A stretch of DNA of 64,000 nucleotides from J038 sp034437535 (GTDB lineage: Bacteria > Chloroflexota > Anaerolineae > Aggregatilineales > Phototrophicaceae), in assembly GCA_034437535.1 (NCBI GenBank), contig DAOTTZ010000046.1, positions 1-64,000 of the forward strand, given 5' to 3'. The notes beneath the pieces were generated by a model. It was not told the DNA's origin and did no database searches. It was given only the letters and a program-made list of their open reading frames with translations. This document shows, in pieces, positions 8,720-17,183 of the stretch; positions within the stretch are counted from its first letter, which is position 1; the number at the start of each line of letters is the position of its first letter. The position numbers and the translations under genes were made by a program.

Positions 8720-9490
8720 CTATTTAGGGGCCATACGAATCGCCCCATCCAGGCGGATGGTCTCTCCGTTCATCATCGGGTTTTCAATGATCGTCTGGGC
8801 CAGGTGGGCATATTCTGCCGGTTGGCCCAGACGCGGGGGGAAGGGCACCTGCTGGCCAAGCGATTGCTTGGCTTCTTCCGGCAGGGCCGCCAAAAGCGGC
8901 GTATCAAACAACCCCGGCGCGATGGTCATCACGCGCACACCGCTCTTTGCCAGGTCACGGGCGATCGGGAGTGTCATGCCGACGATGCCGCCTTTGCTGG
9001 CACTGTAAGCGGCCTGGCCGATCTGACCATCGAACGCGGCGACCGATGCGGTGTTAATCACCACGCCGCGCTCACCGTGTTCGTTAGGGGTGTTCTGGCT
9101 CATGGCCGCCGCACCCAGGCGGATGCAGTTAAAGGTGCCGATCAAGTTGACGTTGATGACCCGCGAGAAGACATCCAGCGGGTGCGGCCCCCCTTTGGGA
9201 TGGAAGGTGCGGGTTGCCGCGCCGATCCCGGCGCAGTTGATGACTGCGTGTAACGCGCCAAATTCGTTCATGGCGGTGTCTATGGCGGCCTGTACCGCCG
9301 CTTCGTCGCTTACGTCTGCTTCGACAAAGCGGGTGTTTTCGCCTAATGATTGGGCGTGGGCGGCCCCTTTTTCTGTGTTGAGGTCAACCAGCACCACGTT
9401 GGCCCCGTGCGCGGCCAGTCGCTCTGCCGTCGCACCCCCCAGGCCAGAGGCCCCGCCGGTCACGAGTGCTGTCATCCCTTGAACGTCCAT
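8720..9490 (-). CDS. SDR family 3-hydroxyacyl-CoA dehydrogenase-like oxidoreductase
   Basis: 256 residues, classical short-chain dehydrogenase length. The NAD-binding TGGASGLGG motif is at about 11-19, the acidic residue that selects NAD is in VVLVDLN (about 36), and NCAGIG is near residue 87. The catalytic Ser is in INTASVAAFDG, followed by YSASKGG with the active Tyr and Lys. The C-terminus (MMNGETIRLDGAIRM) and the QIGQAAYSASKGG region resemble type-2 3-hydroxyacyl-CoA dehydrogenases (HSD17B10-like), which act in beta-oxidation and branched-chain amino acid breakdown. The start is supported by CAGGAG 8 bases upstream. No beta-oxidation neighbours are present, so the substrate is a family-level inference. 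Confidence 0.82.
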   Translation of the reverse strand: MDVQGMTALVTGGASGLGGATAERLAAHGANVVLVDLNTEKGAAHAQSLGENTRFVEADVSDEAAVQAAIDTAMNEFGALHAVINCAGIGAATRTFHPKGGPHPLDVFSRVINVNLIGTFNCIRLGAAAMSQNTPNEHGERGVVINTASVAAFDGQIGQAAYSASKGGIVGMTLPIARDLAKSGVRVMTIAPGLFDTPLLAALPEEAKQSLGQQVPFPPRLGQPAEYAHLAQTIIENPMMNGETIRLDGAIRMAPK

Positions 9491-9590
9491 GTATCAAACT
9501 CCTGTTTGTAACAAAATCGTCAATTTTTCAACGATTATGCCGCAGGTCGCCCACTCTGCCATCTGATTCTAGCGTAATGCTAAGGGTCGC

Positions 9591-10811
9591 TTAGCGTCCG
9601 AACAACTGGGTCATGGTGCCGCCGTTACGCCCAAAGCCGAAATCCCGGAAGGCTGACCGCAAGATGTTGGCGCGGTGCCCGCTGGAATTCCACCAGGCCA
9701 GGAACGCACTCCGTGTATTGCCAAAGCCAGCGGCGATGTTCTCCCCGATAAACCCGCTACCATAACCGGCGGCCTGGGCGCGATCCCAGGGTTTGACGCC
9801 ATACGGTGCCGGATCTGGGGCATCGTGCGAGAAGTAGCCGCGTGCAACCATGTCATCACTGTGCCATTGGGCGGCTGTGTTGAGTGCCCCGTTGAGCGAC
9901 AGCATGCCAAGCCCACAGGCGGACCGGGCCGCGTTGACCAGGGTCAGCATTGCGCTCCGGTCGTCCATGCCGCTGGTACTCGGTAGATACGGTGTAATAT
10001 CTGGCGGTGGGTTGGTGGAGCAATCCAGTCCGCTGGGTGGTGGTTCTACAGGCGGCGTGCCGGGGTCGGGTACTGGCCCACCGGGTGCGGGTGCCCCTGG
10101 GTCCGGGTTGATCGGCACGGCGAAGGGATCTTCCGGTTGCTCGTAGGTATATTGACGATATTGTGGCGGGATCTCTTCCAGCACGATGTCGCCATCATCG
10201 AGGCGTTGGTAGTAATAACCCACATTGAAGTTATGCTCTTGCACCACCGGGTCATCGTCCAGGCACCGGCCATCCCCCCAGACGTTGCCGGGGTCACAGC
10301 GATTGGTGAATTGGTCGTTGGGTTGATCTTGAGTCGTCGTGTTTTGCTCTTGCGGTTCGGCCTGGGACGGTGCCGCTTCTTGTTGGGGCGCGGTGTTGTT
10401 CTGGGCGACGGTGTTCACCGGCACGGCACCACAGGCATTAGCGGAAAAGACAAAGTTATAATCACCGCGTTGTAATTGCAGTTGTGGCGTGTCGGGGTAT
10501 TTGAGCGCGTACAGCGCAGTATCGCCGCTCTGCCCGACCACCTGATGCGCGTTCGCATTGGCCGCACGGGATAGACCATCGGCCAGTTGCCCCGGTGCGA
10601 CGGTAAATGCCCAGGCTCCGTTTCCGCTACCATCGACCGTCCACACCGAGACGCCCCCATCACAGTAGACGACCGCGTTGGCCGCGTTGTCGGTGTTCAG
10701 CCGGCCATCGTTGGCGGCAGACTCACTATCACGGTTACTCAACAACACGCCGATCAGAACGCCTACCATCAGCGTTCCGAGAAATAGAAACGTCCAGCGA
10801 TTTTTCAGCAT
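9591..10811 (-). CDS. Exported CAP/SCP-domain protein
   Basis: 406 residues. An N-terminal hydrophobic segment (about 8-26) is a signal anchor or signal peptide. Residues 40-275 are low-complexity, Gln/Pro/Asn-rich and contain one Cys-bearing block (TNRCDPGNVWGDGRC). The last 130 residues form a CAP (SCP/PR-1) domain, with LVNAARSACGL, the metal-site region WHSDDMVARGYFSH, GENIAAGF, and WWNSSGHRANI supplying the second His. Bacterial CAP proteins are secreted and linked to cell envelope or adhesion; catalytic activity is unproven. GAGGA lies upstream of the ATG. The gene stands downstream of the M14 lipoprotein on the same strand, separated by 118 bases, so co-transcription is possible. Confidence 0.82.
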   Translation of the reverse strand: MLKNRWTFLFLGTLMVGVLIGVLLSNRDSESAANDGRLNTDNAANAVVYCDGGVSVWTVDGSGNGAWAFTVAPGQLADGLSRAANANAHQVVGQSGDTALYALKYPDTPQLQLQRGDYNFVFSANACGAVPVNTVAQNNTAPQQEAAPSQAEPQEQNTTTQDQPNDQFTNRCDPGNVWGDGRCLDDDPVVQEHNFNVGYYYQRLDDGDIVLEEIPPQYRQYTYEQPEDPFAVPINPDPGAPAPGGPVPDPGTPPVEPPPSGLDCSTNPPPDITPYLPSTSGMDDRSAMLTLVNAARSACGLGMLSLNGALNTAAQWHSDDMVARGYFSHDAPDPAPYGVKPWDRAQAAGYGSGFIGENIAAGFGNTRSAFLAWWNSSGHRANILRSAFRDFGFGRNGGTMTQLFGR

Positions 10812-10929
10812 GAGAAGTCATCCTCAGCAACATCATTCGTTTAAGAGGATTGTACGTGTGGTTTTTCATAAAATCTTGCGATGTATACAGTTTAGAACGA
10901 ACTTATGACCGAACCATAACGTAAGCTGG

Positions 10930-11967
10930 TTAAGTCTCGGTACATTCTGGCAAGGCCAATGCTGATTCACCCAGGAGCCAGCATTGTAACGCCAGCACCC
11001 CACGTAGATTGCGGTCGAACTCGGTTTGATCGGCTGAACTTAATTCGACCGCCGCCGCCGAGAGGCCCAACCCATCGACCCAGGCGGAAGCAGTGCCGGT
11101 CACGGCATAATCGGTAAAGGCCGAACCGAAGTTATACCCGGTCGCGGCCCCTAAGATCTGTGCCATACGGCTGGAATTCCCACTGGAGTCACAATCCCCG
11201 GCGAAGATGCCATTGGCCGCGCTATGATAAAATAGCACTATTGCCGGGCGGATGTCGTTTATCAGGGCGGCCAGGGATTCGGTCTCTGGTTCGCTGAATG
11301 GCTCCGGGCCGGGGCTGATGGTCTGCTCACCGAAGAACGCGGTCGGTTCCCAGCCGCAGGCCCAATTGCGGTTGAGATCAACACCATTCGCGTTGAAGCG
11401 TCCGCTTAAATTGCGACCGCGTGTCAGTCCATCCGGGTTGGCTGATGGAATCAAGATAAGCGTGATGCCGGGTAATACGCGCCCCGGTGTCGCCTCAAAG
11501 TAAGAGACCATCTCCTCTACCAGGGTGACTGTGTTGGCTTCGAAGCCACCGTGTATCCCCCCGACCAGCATGATAACCGTCGTGCCTTCCCCGATGCGGC
11601 GGGCGTATAGATCGCGTCCTTCGACCGAACGACCGTAGACGAAGGCATCCGGCACAGCAATCGGGCGGATGGCGGCGGTGGGGGCCAGTGGCGGGATGCT
11701 GATCACGCTCGGTGTGGGGGTTGGGGATGTGTAGGGCGTCAGCGCGGTTGTGGGCAAGGCGGTCTGGCGTGGTGTATTGGTGATCGTCATCGACGGTGTG
11801 ACTGACGGGATCTGTGTTGGCGGTGAGGTCGGCGTGGTGGTGGGGGTGTCGGTCGGGATGACGACCCGCGTGGGGAGATCTACCACCGGAGTCGGGGTCT
11901 CCGCTTGGCAGGCCGCCACAGTCAGGAGTATGATAATCAATAACGCTTGGAACCCGTGAGGTGCCAT
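10930..11967 (-). CDS. Lipoprotein zinc carboxypeptidase (M14 family)
   Basis: 345 residues. The signal peptide ends in the lipobox TVAAC, with Cys20 lipidated. A Thr/Pro-rich linker (about 30-95) starts with LPTRVVIPTDTP. The catalytic domain covers about 105-340. GGIHGGFEAN gives the first zinc His and Glu, ANPDGLTRGRN and NGVDLNRNW carry substrate-binding Arg/Asn residues, LFYHSAANG gives the third zinc His, and VELSS carries the catalytic Glu. It should trim C-terminal residues from peptides or cell-wall stem peptides outside the cell. The start codon abuts that of the divergent lipoprotein gene (CATATG at 11965-11970), leaving no intergenic promoter space. The shared leader motif suggests a common origin for the two leaders. 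Confidence 0.85.
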   Translation of the reverse strand: MAPHGFQALLIIILLTVAACQAETPTPVVDLPTRVVIPTDTPTTTPTSPPTQIPSVTPSMTITNTPRQTALPTTALTPYTSPTPTPSVISIPPLAPTAAIRPIAVPDAFVYGRSVEGRDLYARRIGEGTTVIMLVGGIHGGFEANTVTLVEEMVSYFEATPGRVLPGITLILIPSANPDGLTRGRNLSGRFNANGVDLNRNWACGWEPTAFFGEQTISPGPEPFSEPETESLAALINDIRPAIVLFYHSAANGIFAGDCDSSGNSSRMAQILGAATGYNFGSAFTDYAVTGTASAWVDGLGLSAAAVELSSADQTEFDRNLRGVLALQCWLLGESALALPECTET

Positions 11968-13122
11968 ATGATCCGTCCGTTTATGCTTTTATCCTGTTGT
12001 ATTGTAGCGTTAACCCTGGTGGCGTGTGAGAGTGATGATAGCCAGGAGGTAGGGCAATTGCCGACTCGCGTCGTCATCCCGACTGAAACCCCTTCGGCCA
12101 CATTCACGCCGACCCCGCCCGCCACGAATACGGAAACGCCATTGCCTACATTGACGCCTTCCATCACACCGACGACCGAACCGTCCGCAACTGAGACGCC
12201 GCCGCCATCCGCGACTTCTGCGCCGACCGCCACCCCATCCCTGACCAACACACCACGACCGACGCGCATCCGGGCGACCGCGACCAACACCCTGACTCCA
12301 ACCCCGCCTGCGACCAACACGCCGACGACGACCAATACGCCGCCCGCCACATCCACCGCCGCCACCCCTCAGATTATCCGCTTTGATGCCAGCGCGACAA
12401 CCGTCGCGCCCAATAACCCAATTACCTTAAGCTGGGAAAGTGCCGGTGACATCGCCCGCATCGACCAGACCAACATTAACGGTGTCGTCCAGCAGACGTT
12501 CAGCGTGCCGCCGAACGGTCAACTCCCGGTATCCGTCCCGGCGACTGCCGAAGGGCAGGTGGTCTACCGGCTGGTCGTCATCCGGGCCGGGCAAGAGGCC
12601 GCCCGGTCGATCATCATCAACCTGACGCAGACCTGCGCGACTCCCTGGTTCTTCGAGGGTCAGCCGCCGGTTACCGAGTGCCCGGCGGGGCCAGCCTCCC
12701 AGATTCAAGGGAGCTTCCAATCGTTTGATCGCGGCTTGATGTTCGCGTTGAACGTCAATGGGGCAGATCGCGTCTATGGGTTGAACTACAGCAACAACCG
12801 GCTCATGGTCTACCAGAACAACTGGGACGGGACGACCGATTACACCGGTCTCTCGCCGTGTGGTGATCCGCCCACAGGCCGTGTCGCGCCGCAAAATGTA
12901 TTCAGTTGGATGTATTATCAACAACTGGGTACGACTGGCCCTTGGTGCAACGGTGACCTGGGCATCGGCTGGCCGCTGGCCGGTGCCAACCTGAACGTGA
13001 CACTCCAGGTGCAATTTACGGCGGATGGGCAGGCGTTTTACGTCAATGTGCCGACCGTCGGTAGCTTCCGCATTGCGGCAGATTTCACCTTGCAGACGGG
13101 GACATTTGCCCCCGTGCAGTAA
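11968..13122 (+). CDS. Lipoprotein with Ig-like domain and a C-terminal domain shared with the lipoprotein at 47063
   Basis: 384 residues. Lipobox LVAC (Cys20) is followed by LPTRVVIPTETP and a Thr/Pro linker to about residue 128. Residues 130-215 form an Ig-like strand domain (SWESAGDIARIDQT), recalling domains that start with 'xxITLSWExxGA'. The last 165 residues begin after a Cys pair (TPWFF...ECPAGP) and read as a beta-rich module in which FDRGLMF is matched by FERGTMV in the other lipoprotein. No catalytic motif is visible. I chose the ATG at 11968 because GAGGTG lies just upstream; an earlier in-frame start at 11947 would put charged residues before the signal peptide. It is probably a surface-anchored binding protein. 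Confidence 0.72.
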   Translation: MIRPFMLLSCCIVALTLVACESDDSQEVGQLPTRVVIPTETPSATFTPTPPATNTETPLPTLTPSITPTTEPSATETPPPSATSAPTATPSLTNTPRPTRIRATATNTLTPTPPATNTPTTTNTPPATSTAATPQIIRFDASATTVAPNNPITLSWESAGDIARIDQTNINGVVQQTFSVPPNGQLPVSVPATAEGQVVYRLVVIRAGQEAARSIIINLTQTCATPWFFEGQPPVTECPAGPASQIQGSFQSFDRGLMFALNVNGADRVYGLNYSNNRLMVYQNNWDGTTDYTGLSPCGDPPTGRVAPQNVFSWMYYQQLGTTGPWCNGDLGIGWPLAGANLNVTLQVQFTADGQAFYVNVPTVGSFRIAADFTLQTGTFAPVQ

Positions 13123-13124
13123 GC

Positions 13125-13175
13125 GTAGGGTGATGGTGGCTTGCGCGTCTCGTGCTGTAGGCCATCATCCCCTAC
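13125..13175. other. Imperfect inverted repeat downstream of the lipoprotein gene
   Basis: GTAGGG-T-GATGG-TGGC (13125-13140) can pair with GGCCATCATCCCCTAC (13160-13175). It lies three bases past the lipoprotein stop, where a terminator is expected, but no T tract follows, so its role is uncertain. Confidence 0.4.
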
Positions 13176-13215
13176 AATAGAACTATTCCGAAATCGACTC
13201 TTGAGGGAATAGATT

Positions 13216-15750
13216 ATGCGCGGTTGGTTACGTCGTCACTGGAAGAAGATCATGTTGGGCCTGGTCGCGTCCTTGATGGCGGCGGGGGGCTTCTTCTACT
13301 TCTGGATCTTTCATGATCTACCCAGCCTGGATGACCTGGAGCAGGGCATGGTCCTGCCAGCCACACGCATCTACGACCGGAACGGAACCTTGCTCTACGA
13401 GATCTTGCCACCGGGGGAAGATCAGGGCAATAACACCGTGCTTACGCTGGATGAGATCCCCATGCACTGCGTCAACGCCGCCATCGCCACCGAGGACGCC
13501 AATTATTACAGTCATCCCGGCGTGGATATTGTCGGCGTGGCCCGTGCGCTATGGATTAACATTCGTGGCGGTGAGGTGCTGGCGGGTGGCTCCACCATCA
13601 CCCAGCAGACCGCCCGCTTACTCTTGCTGGATCCCGGCCAGCGGCTTGAGCGTACCGTGCGCCGCAAGCTCCGCGAGATGGTGCTGGCCCTGCGCTTGCA
13701 AAGTCGTTATAGCAAGGATGACGTGCTGGCCCTGTATCTGAATCAGTCGTATTTTGGCAACCTGGCTTACGGCCTGGAAGGCGCGGCCCGCACGTACTTT
13801 GCCAAGTCTGCCGGTGATCTTTCTCTGGCGGAATGTGCGCTGGTGATCGGCCTGTTGCAAAACCCCGCCGCTTATGATCCGTTTACCCGGTTGGATCAAG
13901 CAAAGGCCCGGCAGGAAATTGTGTTGAATCTCATGCTGGATGAAGACTACATCACACCGAACCAACAGGCCGCCGCCGCCCGTGACGAATTGCAATTCGC
14001 CGCTGTACGATTCCCGATCCAGGCACCCCATGCAGTCATGACCGTCTGGGAGCAACTGGAACGCGATTATCCCGAATATGTCTATGGCGGTGGGTTGGAA
14101 GTAACCACGACGATTGACCTGGACTGGACACGAGCCGCCGAACGAATCGCGCAGAACCAGCTTGACCGCATCAACAATCCGCCGCCGAACACCAGCATCC
14201 CGGCCAATGCCAATAATGCCGCTGTCGTGGCGATGGATCCGCTCACCGGGCAGGTCTTGACGTTGCTCGGTAGCCCGGATTATTTCGATGAAAGCATTGA
14301 CGGCGCGGTGAATGCCAGCCTGATGTTTCGTCAACCAGGGAGCACGCTCAAGCCGTTTACTTATGCCGTTGCGATGGATCCCACCCTTGAGGAGCCTTAC
14401 ACCGCCGCAACCGCGCTTCTGGATGTTCGCACGCCGTTCGTCACCCGCCGGTTGGAAAGTTATGTGCCGGGGAATTATGGTCTGGTGGAAAATGGGCCGG
14501 TTTCGGTGCGGGAGTCGCTGGCTTCGTCGTATAATATCCCGGCGGTTAAGGCGTTAGAGTTCACCGGCATCGACGCGATGGTCGATCTCGTCAGTAATGC
14601 CGGGATGGAAAATCTAGCGCAGAATACTAATGTCGATCTGTCGATTACGCTCGGTGGGGGGGAAGTGCGCCTATTGGATCTGGTTCAGGCGTATAGCATC
14701 TTCCCGAATGGCGGGTATCGCATCGAGCCTTCGCTGATTTTAGAAGTCAAGACTCGTGACGGTGAGGTGTTATACCAATGGACGCCTGAACCGCTGGATC
14801 AGCAGGTGCTGGACGAACGCATCGCGTATCTGATTAGCGACATCCTGAGTGATGAAGAAGCCCGCATCCCGTCATTTGGGCGCAATAGCTGGTTGAGCAT
14901 TGGGCGAACCGCCGCCGCCAAGACCGGCACCACCACCGACTTTCGCGATAATTGGGTGGTAGGCTACACCCCGAACCTGGTAGTGGGGGTGTGGGTGGGG
15001 AACGCCGATAACACGCCCATGGTCGATGTGACCGGCATCAGCGGGGCCGGGCCGATCTGGCATCACTTCATGCGGGAAGTCTTACTCGGCCAACCAGAGC
15101 TTGAATTCGACCGGCCTGATGATTTAGTGCAGGCGGAGATCTGCGCGTTGAGTGGCCTCTTGCCGACAAATGCCTGTGAGTTGACCCGTGTCGAGTGGTT
15201 CTTGCCGGGTACCGTGCCGGCTGAGTACGACGATTTATACCAGATGTATACCATCGACCGCCGCAGTGGGGCACTGGCCGATGAGACCACCCCGCCGGAA
15301 GACCGGGTAGAGCGCGTCTTTCTCGTCTTGCCGGAGGAAGCGCAAGATTGGGGCCGCCGTAATGGGATCCGCCAACCGCCGACCGGCGCGGTTATCAATG
15401 TAAACCGTGATGATGACCTGCGGGTGCTATCCCCGGATCCATACACGATCTTCCAGATTTCGCCGGTTACGCCGATTGAGACTCAACGGGTGCGTTTGCG
15501 GGCCGCCGCCCCGGCTTCCGCCGAACAGGTGACCATCCGGTTAGAAGAGGCCGAACGCGGTGTCGTCTACGAAGAGACCTTCAGCGATGCGCCTTATACG
15601 GATTGGTGGGTGTTGGAAATAGGTGATTTCACTATGCACGTCAGTGTGATGACCGCTGACGGCACCGTTCACAGCACCGACCCGCATTATTTCTCCGTCG
15701 TGGAATACGCGCCGCCGGGGACGTCTTACAATGTCAATGAGGACTCGTGA
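13216..15750 (+). CDS. Class A penicillin-binding protein (bifunctional peptidoglycan synthase)
   Basis: 844 residues. A cytoplasmic basic tail and single membrane anchor (11-32) are followed by a GT51 glycosyltransferase domain (about 45-235) with catalytic Glu93 in ATEDANYY and the GGSTITQQ motif. The transpeptidase domain (about 320-640) has the three expected motifs: S376-T-L-K379, SYN starting at S438, and KTGT at 569-572. The remaining 200 residues include a PbpC-like C-terminal beta domain (SPDPYTIFQI). It polymerises glycan strands and cross-links stem peptides at the outer face of the membrane. This is a full-length, apparently active enzyme. It appears monocistronic, with no division or shape genes beside it. 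Confidence 0.93.
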   Translation: MRGWLRRHWKKIMLGLVASLMAAGGFFYFWIFHDLPSLDDLEQGMVLPATRIYDRNGTLLYEILPPGEDQGNNTVLTLDEIPMHCVNAAIATEDANYYSHPGVDIVGVARALWINIRGGEVLAGGSTITQQTARLLLLDPGQRLERTVRRKLREMVLALRLQSRYSKDDVLALYLNQSYFGNLAYGLEGAARTYFAKSAGDLSLAECALVIGLLQNPAAYDPFTRLDQAKARQEIVLNLMLDEDYITPNQQAAAARDELQFAAVRFPIQAPHAVMTVWEQLERDYPEYVYGGGLEVTTTIDLDWTRAAERIAQNQLDRINNPPPNTSIPANANNAAVVAMDPLTGQVLTLLGSPDYFDESIDGAVNASLMFRQPGSTLKPFTYAVAMDPTLEEPYTAATALLDVRTPFVTRRLESYVPGNYGLVENGPVSVRESLASSYNIPAVKALEFTGIDAMVDLVSNAGMENLAQNTNVDLSITLGGGEVRLLDLVQAYSIFPNGGYRIEPSLILEVKTRDGEVLYQWTPEPLDQQVLDERIAYLISDILSDEEARIPSFGRNSWLSIGRTAAAKTGTTTDFRDNWVVGYTPNLVVGVWVGNADNTPMVDVTGISGAGPIWHHFMREVLLGQPELEFDRPDDLVQAEICALSGLLPTNACELTRVEWFLPGTVPAEYDDLYQMYTIDRRSGALADETTPPEDRVERVFLVLPEEAQDWGRRNGIRQPPTGAVINVNRDDDLRVLSPDPYTIFQISPVTPIETQRVRLRAAAPASAEQVTIRLEEAERGVVYEETFSDAPYTDWWVLEIGDFTMHVSVMTADGTVHSTDPHYFSVVEYAPPGTSYNVNEDS

Positions 15751-15829
15751 GTCCTGGCTGAGTCTCATACCTAATCGGTGGTCTTCGGTGTTATAGTCTA
15801 CCTGGATGACCGTATAGCTGAGGCCGATC

Positions 15830-16378
15830 ATGATTCCAAACCGAGCCAACAATGCCGATAACTGGACGCTGGCTGAATTAACGTTGATCCTCTTGCGCCA
15901 GTTCAAGCGATTGCTGGTGGAAAAAGAGATTGAACTGACCGACGCCGAGATGAAAGCCATCGCGGAGCAAGTCCAGGCGCGGGCGGTTGACGATACACGC
16001 CGGCTGACCACCGCCCTGGCGGAGCTTGTCGCCGAGAGCGTAGCTCAACTGGCGGAATGGAACCTGACCTTTGCCGCGTCATTGGCTACCGAGATGACCG
16101 ATCTCGATCATCTGTGGCAATCGACGGCGGATTTTCTTGATCTGGCGAACCGTAAAGGCAATGCGGAAATCCGCATCAGTGCCGGTTCAACCTTGATGGC
16201 GTTGCTAGGCGATGACCAGAACACGGCCTATTTGTGCCAGGCGGTAACCCATGATTTGCGGGTGCATGGCACGTTAGATGTCGATGCCGTCATCGCCAAG
16301 CGTGGCCTGCTATACATCGCAGGGATTGATCCATCTGCTGAGGATTGGCCGAATCAAATTCGTGTCTGGTGCGACTAA
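15830..16378 (+). CDS. Unknown soluble helical protein
   Basis: 182 residues that I do not recognise. There is no signal peptide or membrane segment. Residues 15-130 are strongly predicted helical, with heptad-like Leu/Ala spacing and many Glu and Arg residues. The last 45 residues (DLRVHGTLDVDAVIAKRGLLYIAG) are more strand-like. The start has GAGG six bases upstream. It lies between the penicillin-binding protein gene (80 bases upstream) and the lipoprotein-MFS pair (52 bases downstream), all on the same strand, which may be coincidence. Codon use matches the neighbours. Confidence 0.6.
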   Translation: MIPNRANNADNWTLAELTLILLRQFKRLLVEKEIELTDAEMKAIAEQVQARAVDDTRRLTTALAELVAESVAQLAEWNLTFAASLATEMTDLDHLWQSTADFLDLANRKGNAEIRISAGSTLMALLGDDQNTAYLCQAVTHDLRVHGTLDVDAVIAKRGLLYIAGIDPSAEDWPNQIRVWCD

Positions 16379-16430
16379 CCCCCCCACAGCCGCGTAGAAT
16401 ACTGTAGAATGGACAACGGACGAAATAACT

Positions 16431-17180
16431 ATGAAAGGTGCCATGTTGAGCCGTTTGATTGCGATTCTAATGATAACCCTCAGCCTCACGTTGGCTGGCT
16501 GTGACACTGGCGGAGACGACGAGATCCCACCGCCGGAAGATCCGCGTGCGTTGCTGGAAGACTCGGCGTCTTTAATGCAAGAGGCGGATACCTTCCGGCT
16601 GGAAGTCACGGTAGAGGGTGCACCGTTTAACTTTTTGATTGACCTGGGCGATGGTGAGCAAGATGTGCGCTTTAACCGTGCCATTGGGCAATTTGTCAAT
16701 CCCGGTGAGGTCGAAGCGACGGTGAGCGTCAATGCCGGGGCGACCTTTGACATTGCGATTTATGCCGATGGGCCGGAGCAATGGTTCCGGGCACCGTTAA
16801 TCGGTTGGATCAACTCTGATTTTGCGTCCGGCTTTGATCCGTCCCGGATCATCAAAGAAGGCGGTGGGTTTGAAGCGGCAGTCGCCGCCCTGCGTGAGAT
16901 CGTCTATGAGGGCATCAGCACGGTTGACGGCATCGGCACCTTTCACTTTAGCGGCATAGCCACTGGCTCCGGCTTGACGGATCTGCTGGTGGGCTTGCTG
17001 GAGATTCAAGGCGATGTGCCGGTCGATGTGTATATCAATCGTGAGAACAGTTATCCGGTGCGGTTGATTATCCGCGTGCCGGAGACCGAAACAGATCAAG
17101 AGCCGGAGGGCACCCAATGGGTGGTTGATGTGTTCGACATCAACGAACCGGACGAAATCAGCCGACCGGAAGGCTCCTAG
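16431..17180 (+). CDS. LppX/LprAFG-type lipid-binding lipoprotein
   Basis: 249 residues. A signal peptide ends in lipobox LAGC (Cys24). The remainder matches the LppX/LprAFG fold in layout. A helix follows the Cys (ALLEDSASLMQEADTFRLEVTVEG), then a long antiparallel sheet with VRFNRAIGQFVNPGEVEATVSV, a middle section about taking up substrate, and a closing strand WVVDVFDI. Members of this family carry triacylated lipids across the periplasm in mycobacteria. The gene ends 3 bases before a DHA2-type MFS gene, the same arrangement as LprG with the P55 pump, which strongly supports a joint lipid-export role. An in-frame ATG at 16443 is an alternative start. Confidence 0.75.
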   Translation: MKGAMLSRLIAILMITLSLTLAGCDTGGDDEIPPPEDPRALLEDSASLMQEADTFRLEVTVEGAPFNFLIDLGDGEQDVRFNRAIGQFVNPGEVEATVSVNAGATFDIAIYADGPEQWFRAPLIGWINSDFASGFDPSRIIKEGGGFEAAVAALREIVYEGISTVDGIGTFHFSGIATGSGLTDLLVGLLEIQGDVPVDVYINRENSYPVRLIIRVPETETDQEPEGTQWVVDVFDINEPDEISRPEGS

Positions 17181-17183
17181 TCT

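Noticed and set aside
11937..12365. 142-residue minus-strand ORF with Val/Gly-rich repeats
   Set aside because: It is the complement of the Thr/Pro-rich linker of the lipoprotein gene and reflects codon bias of ACC/ACG repeats.
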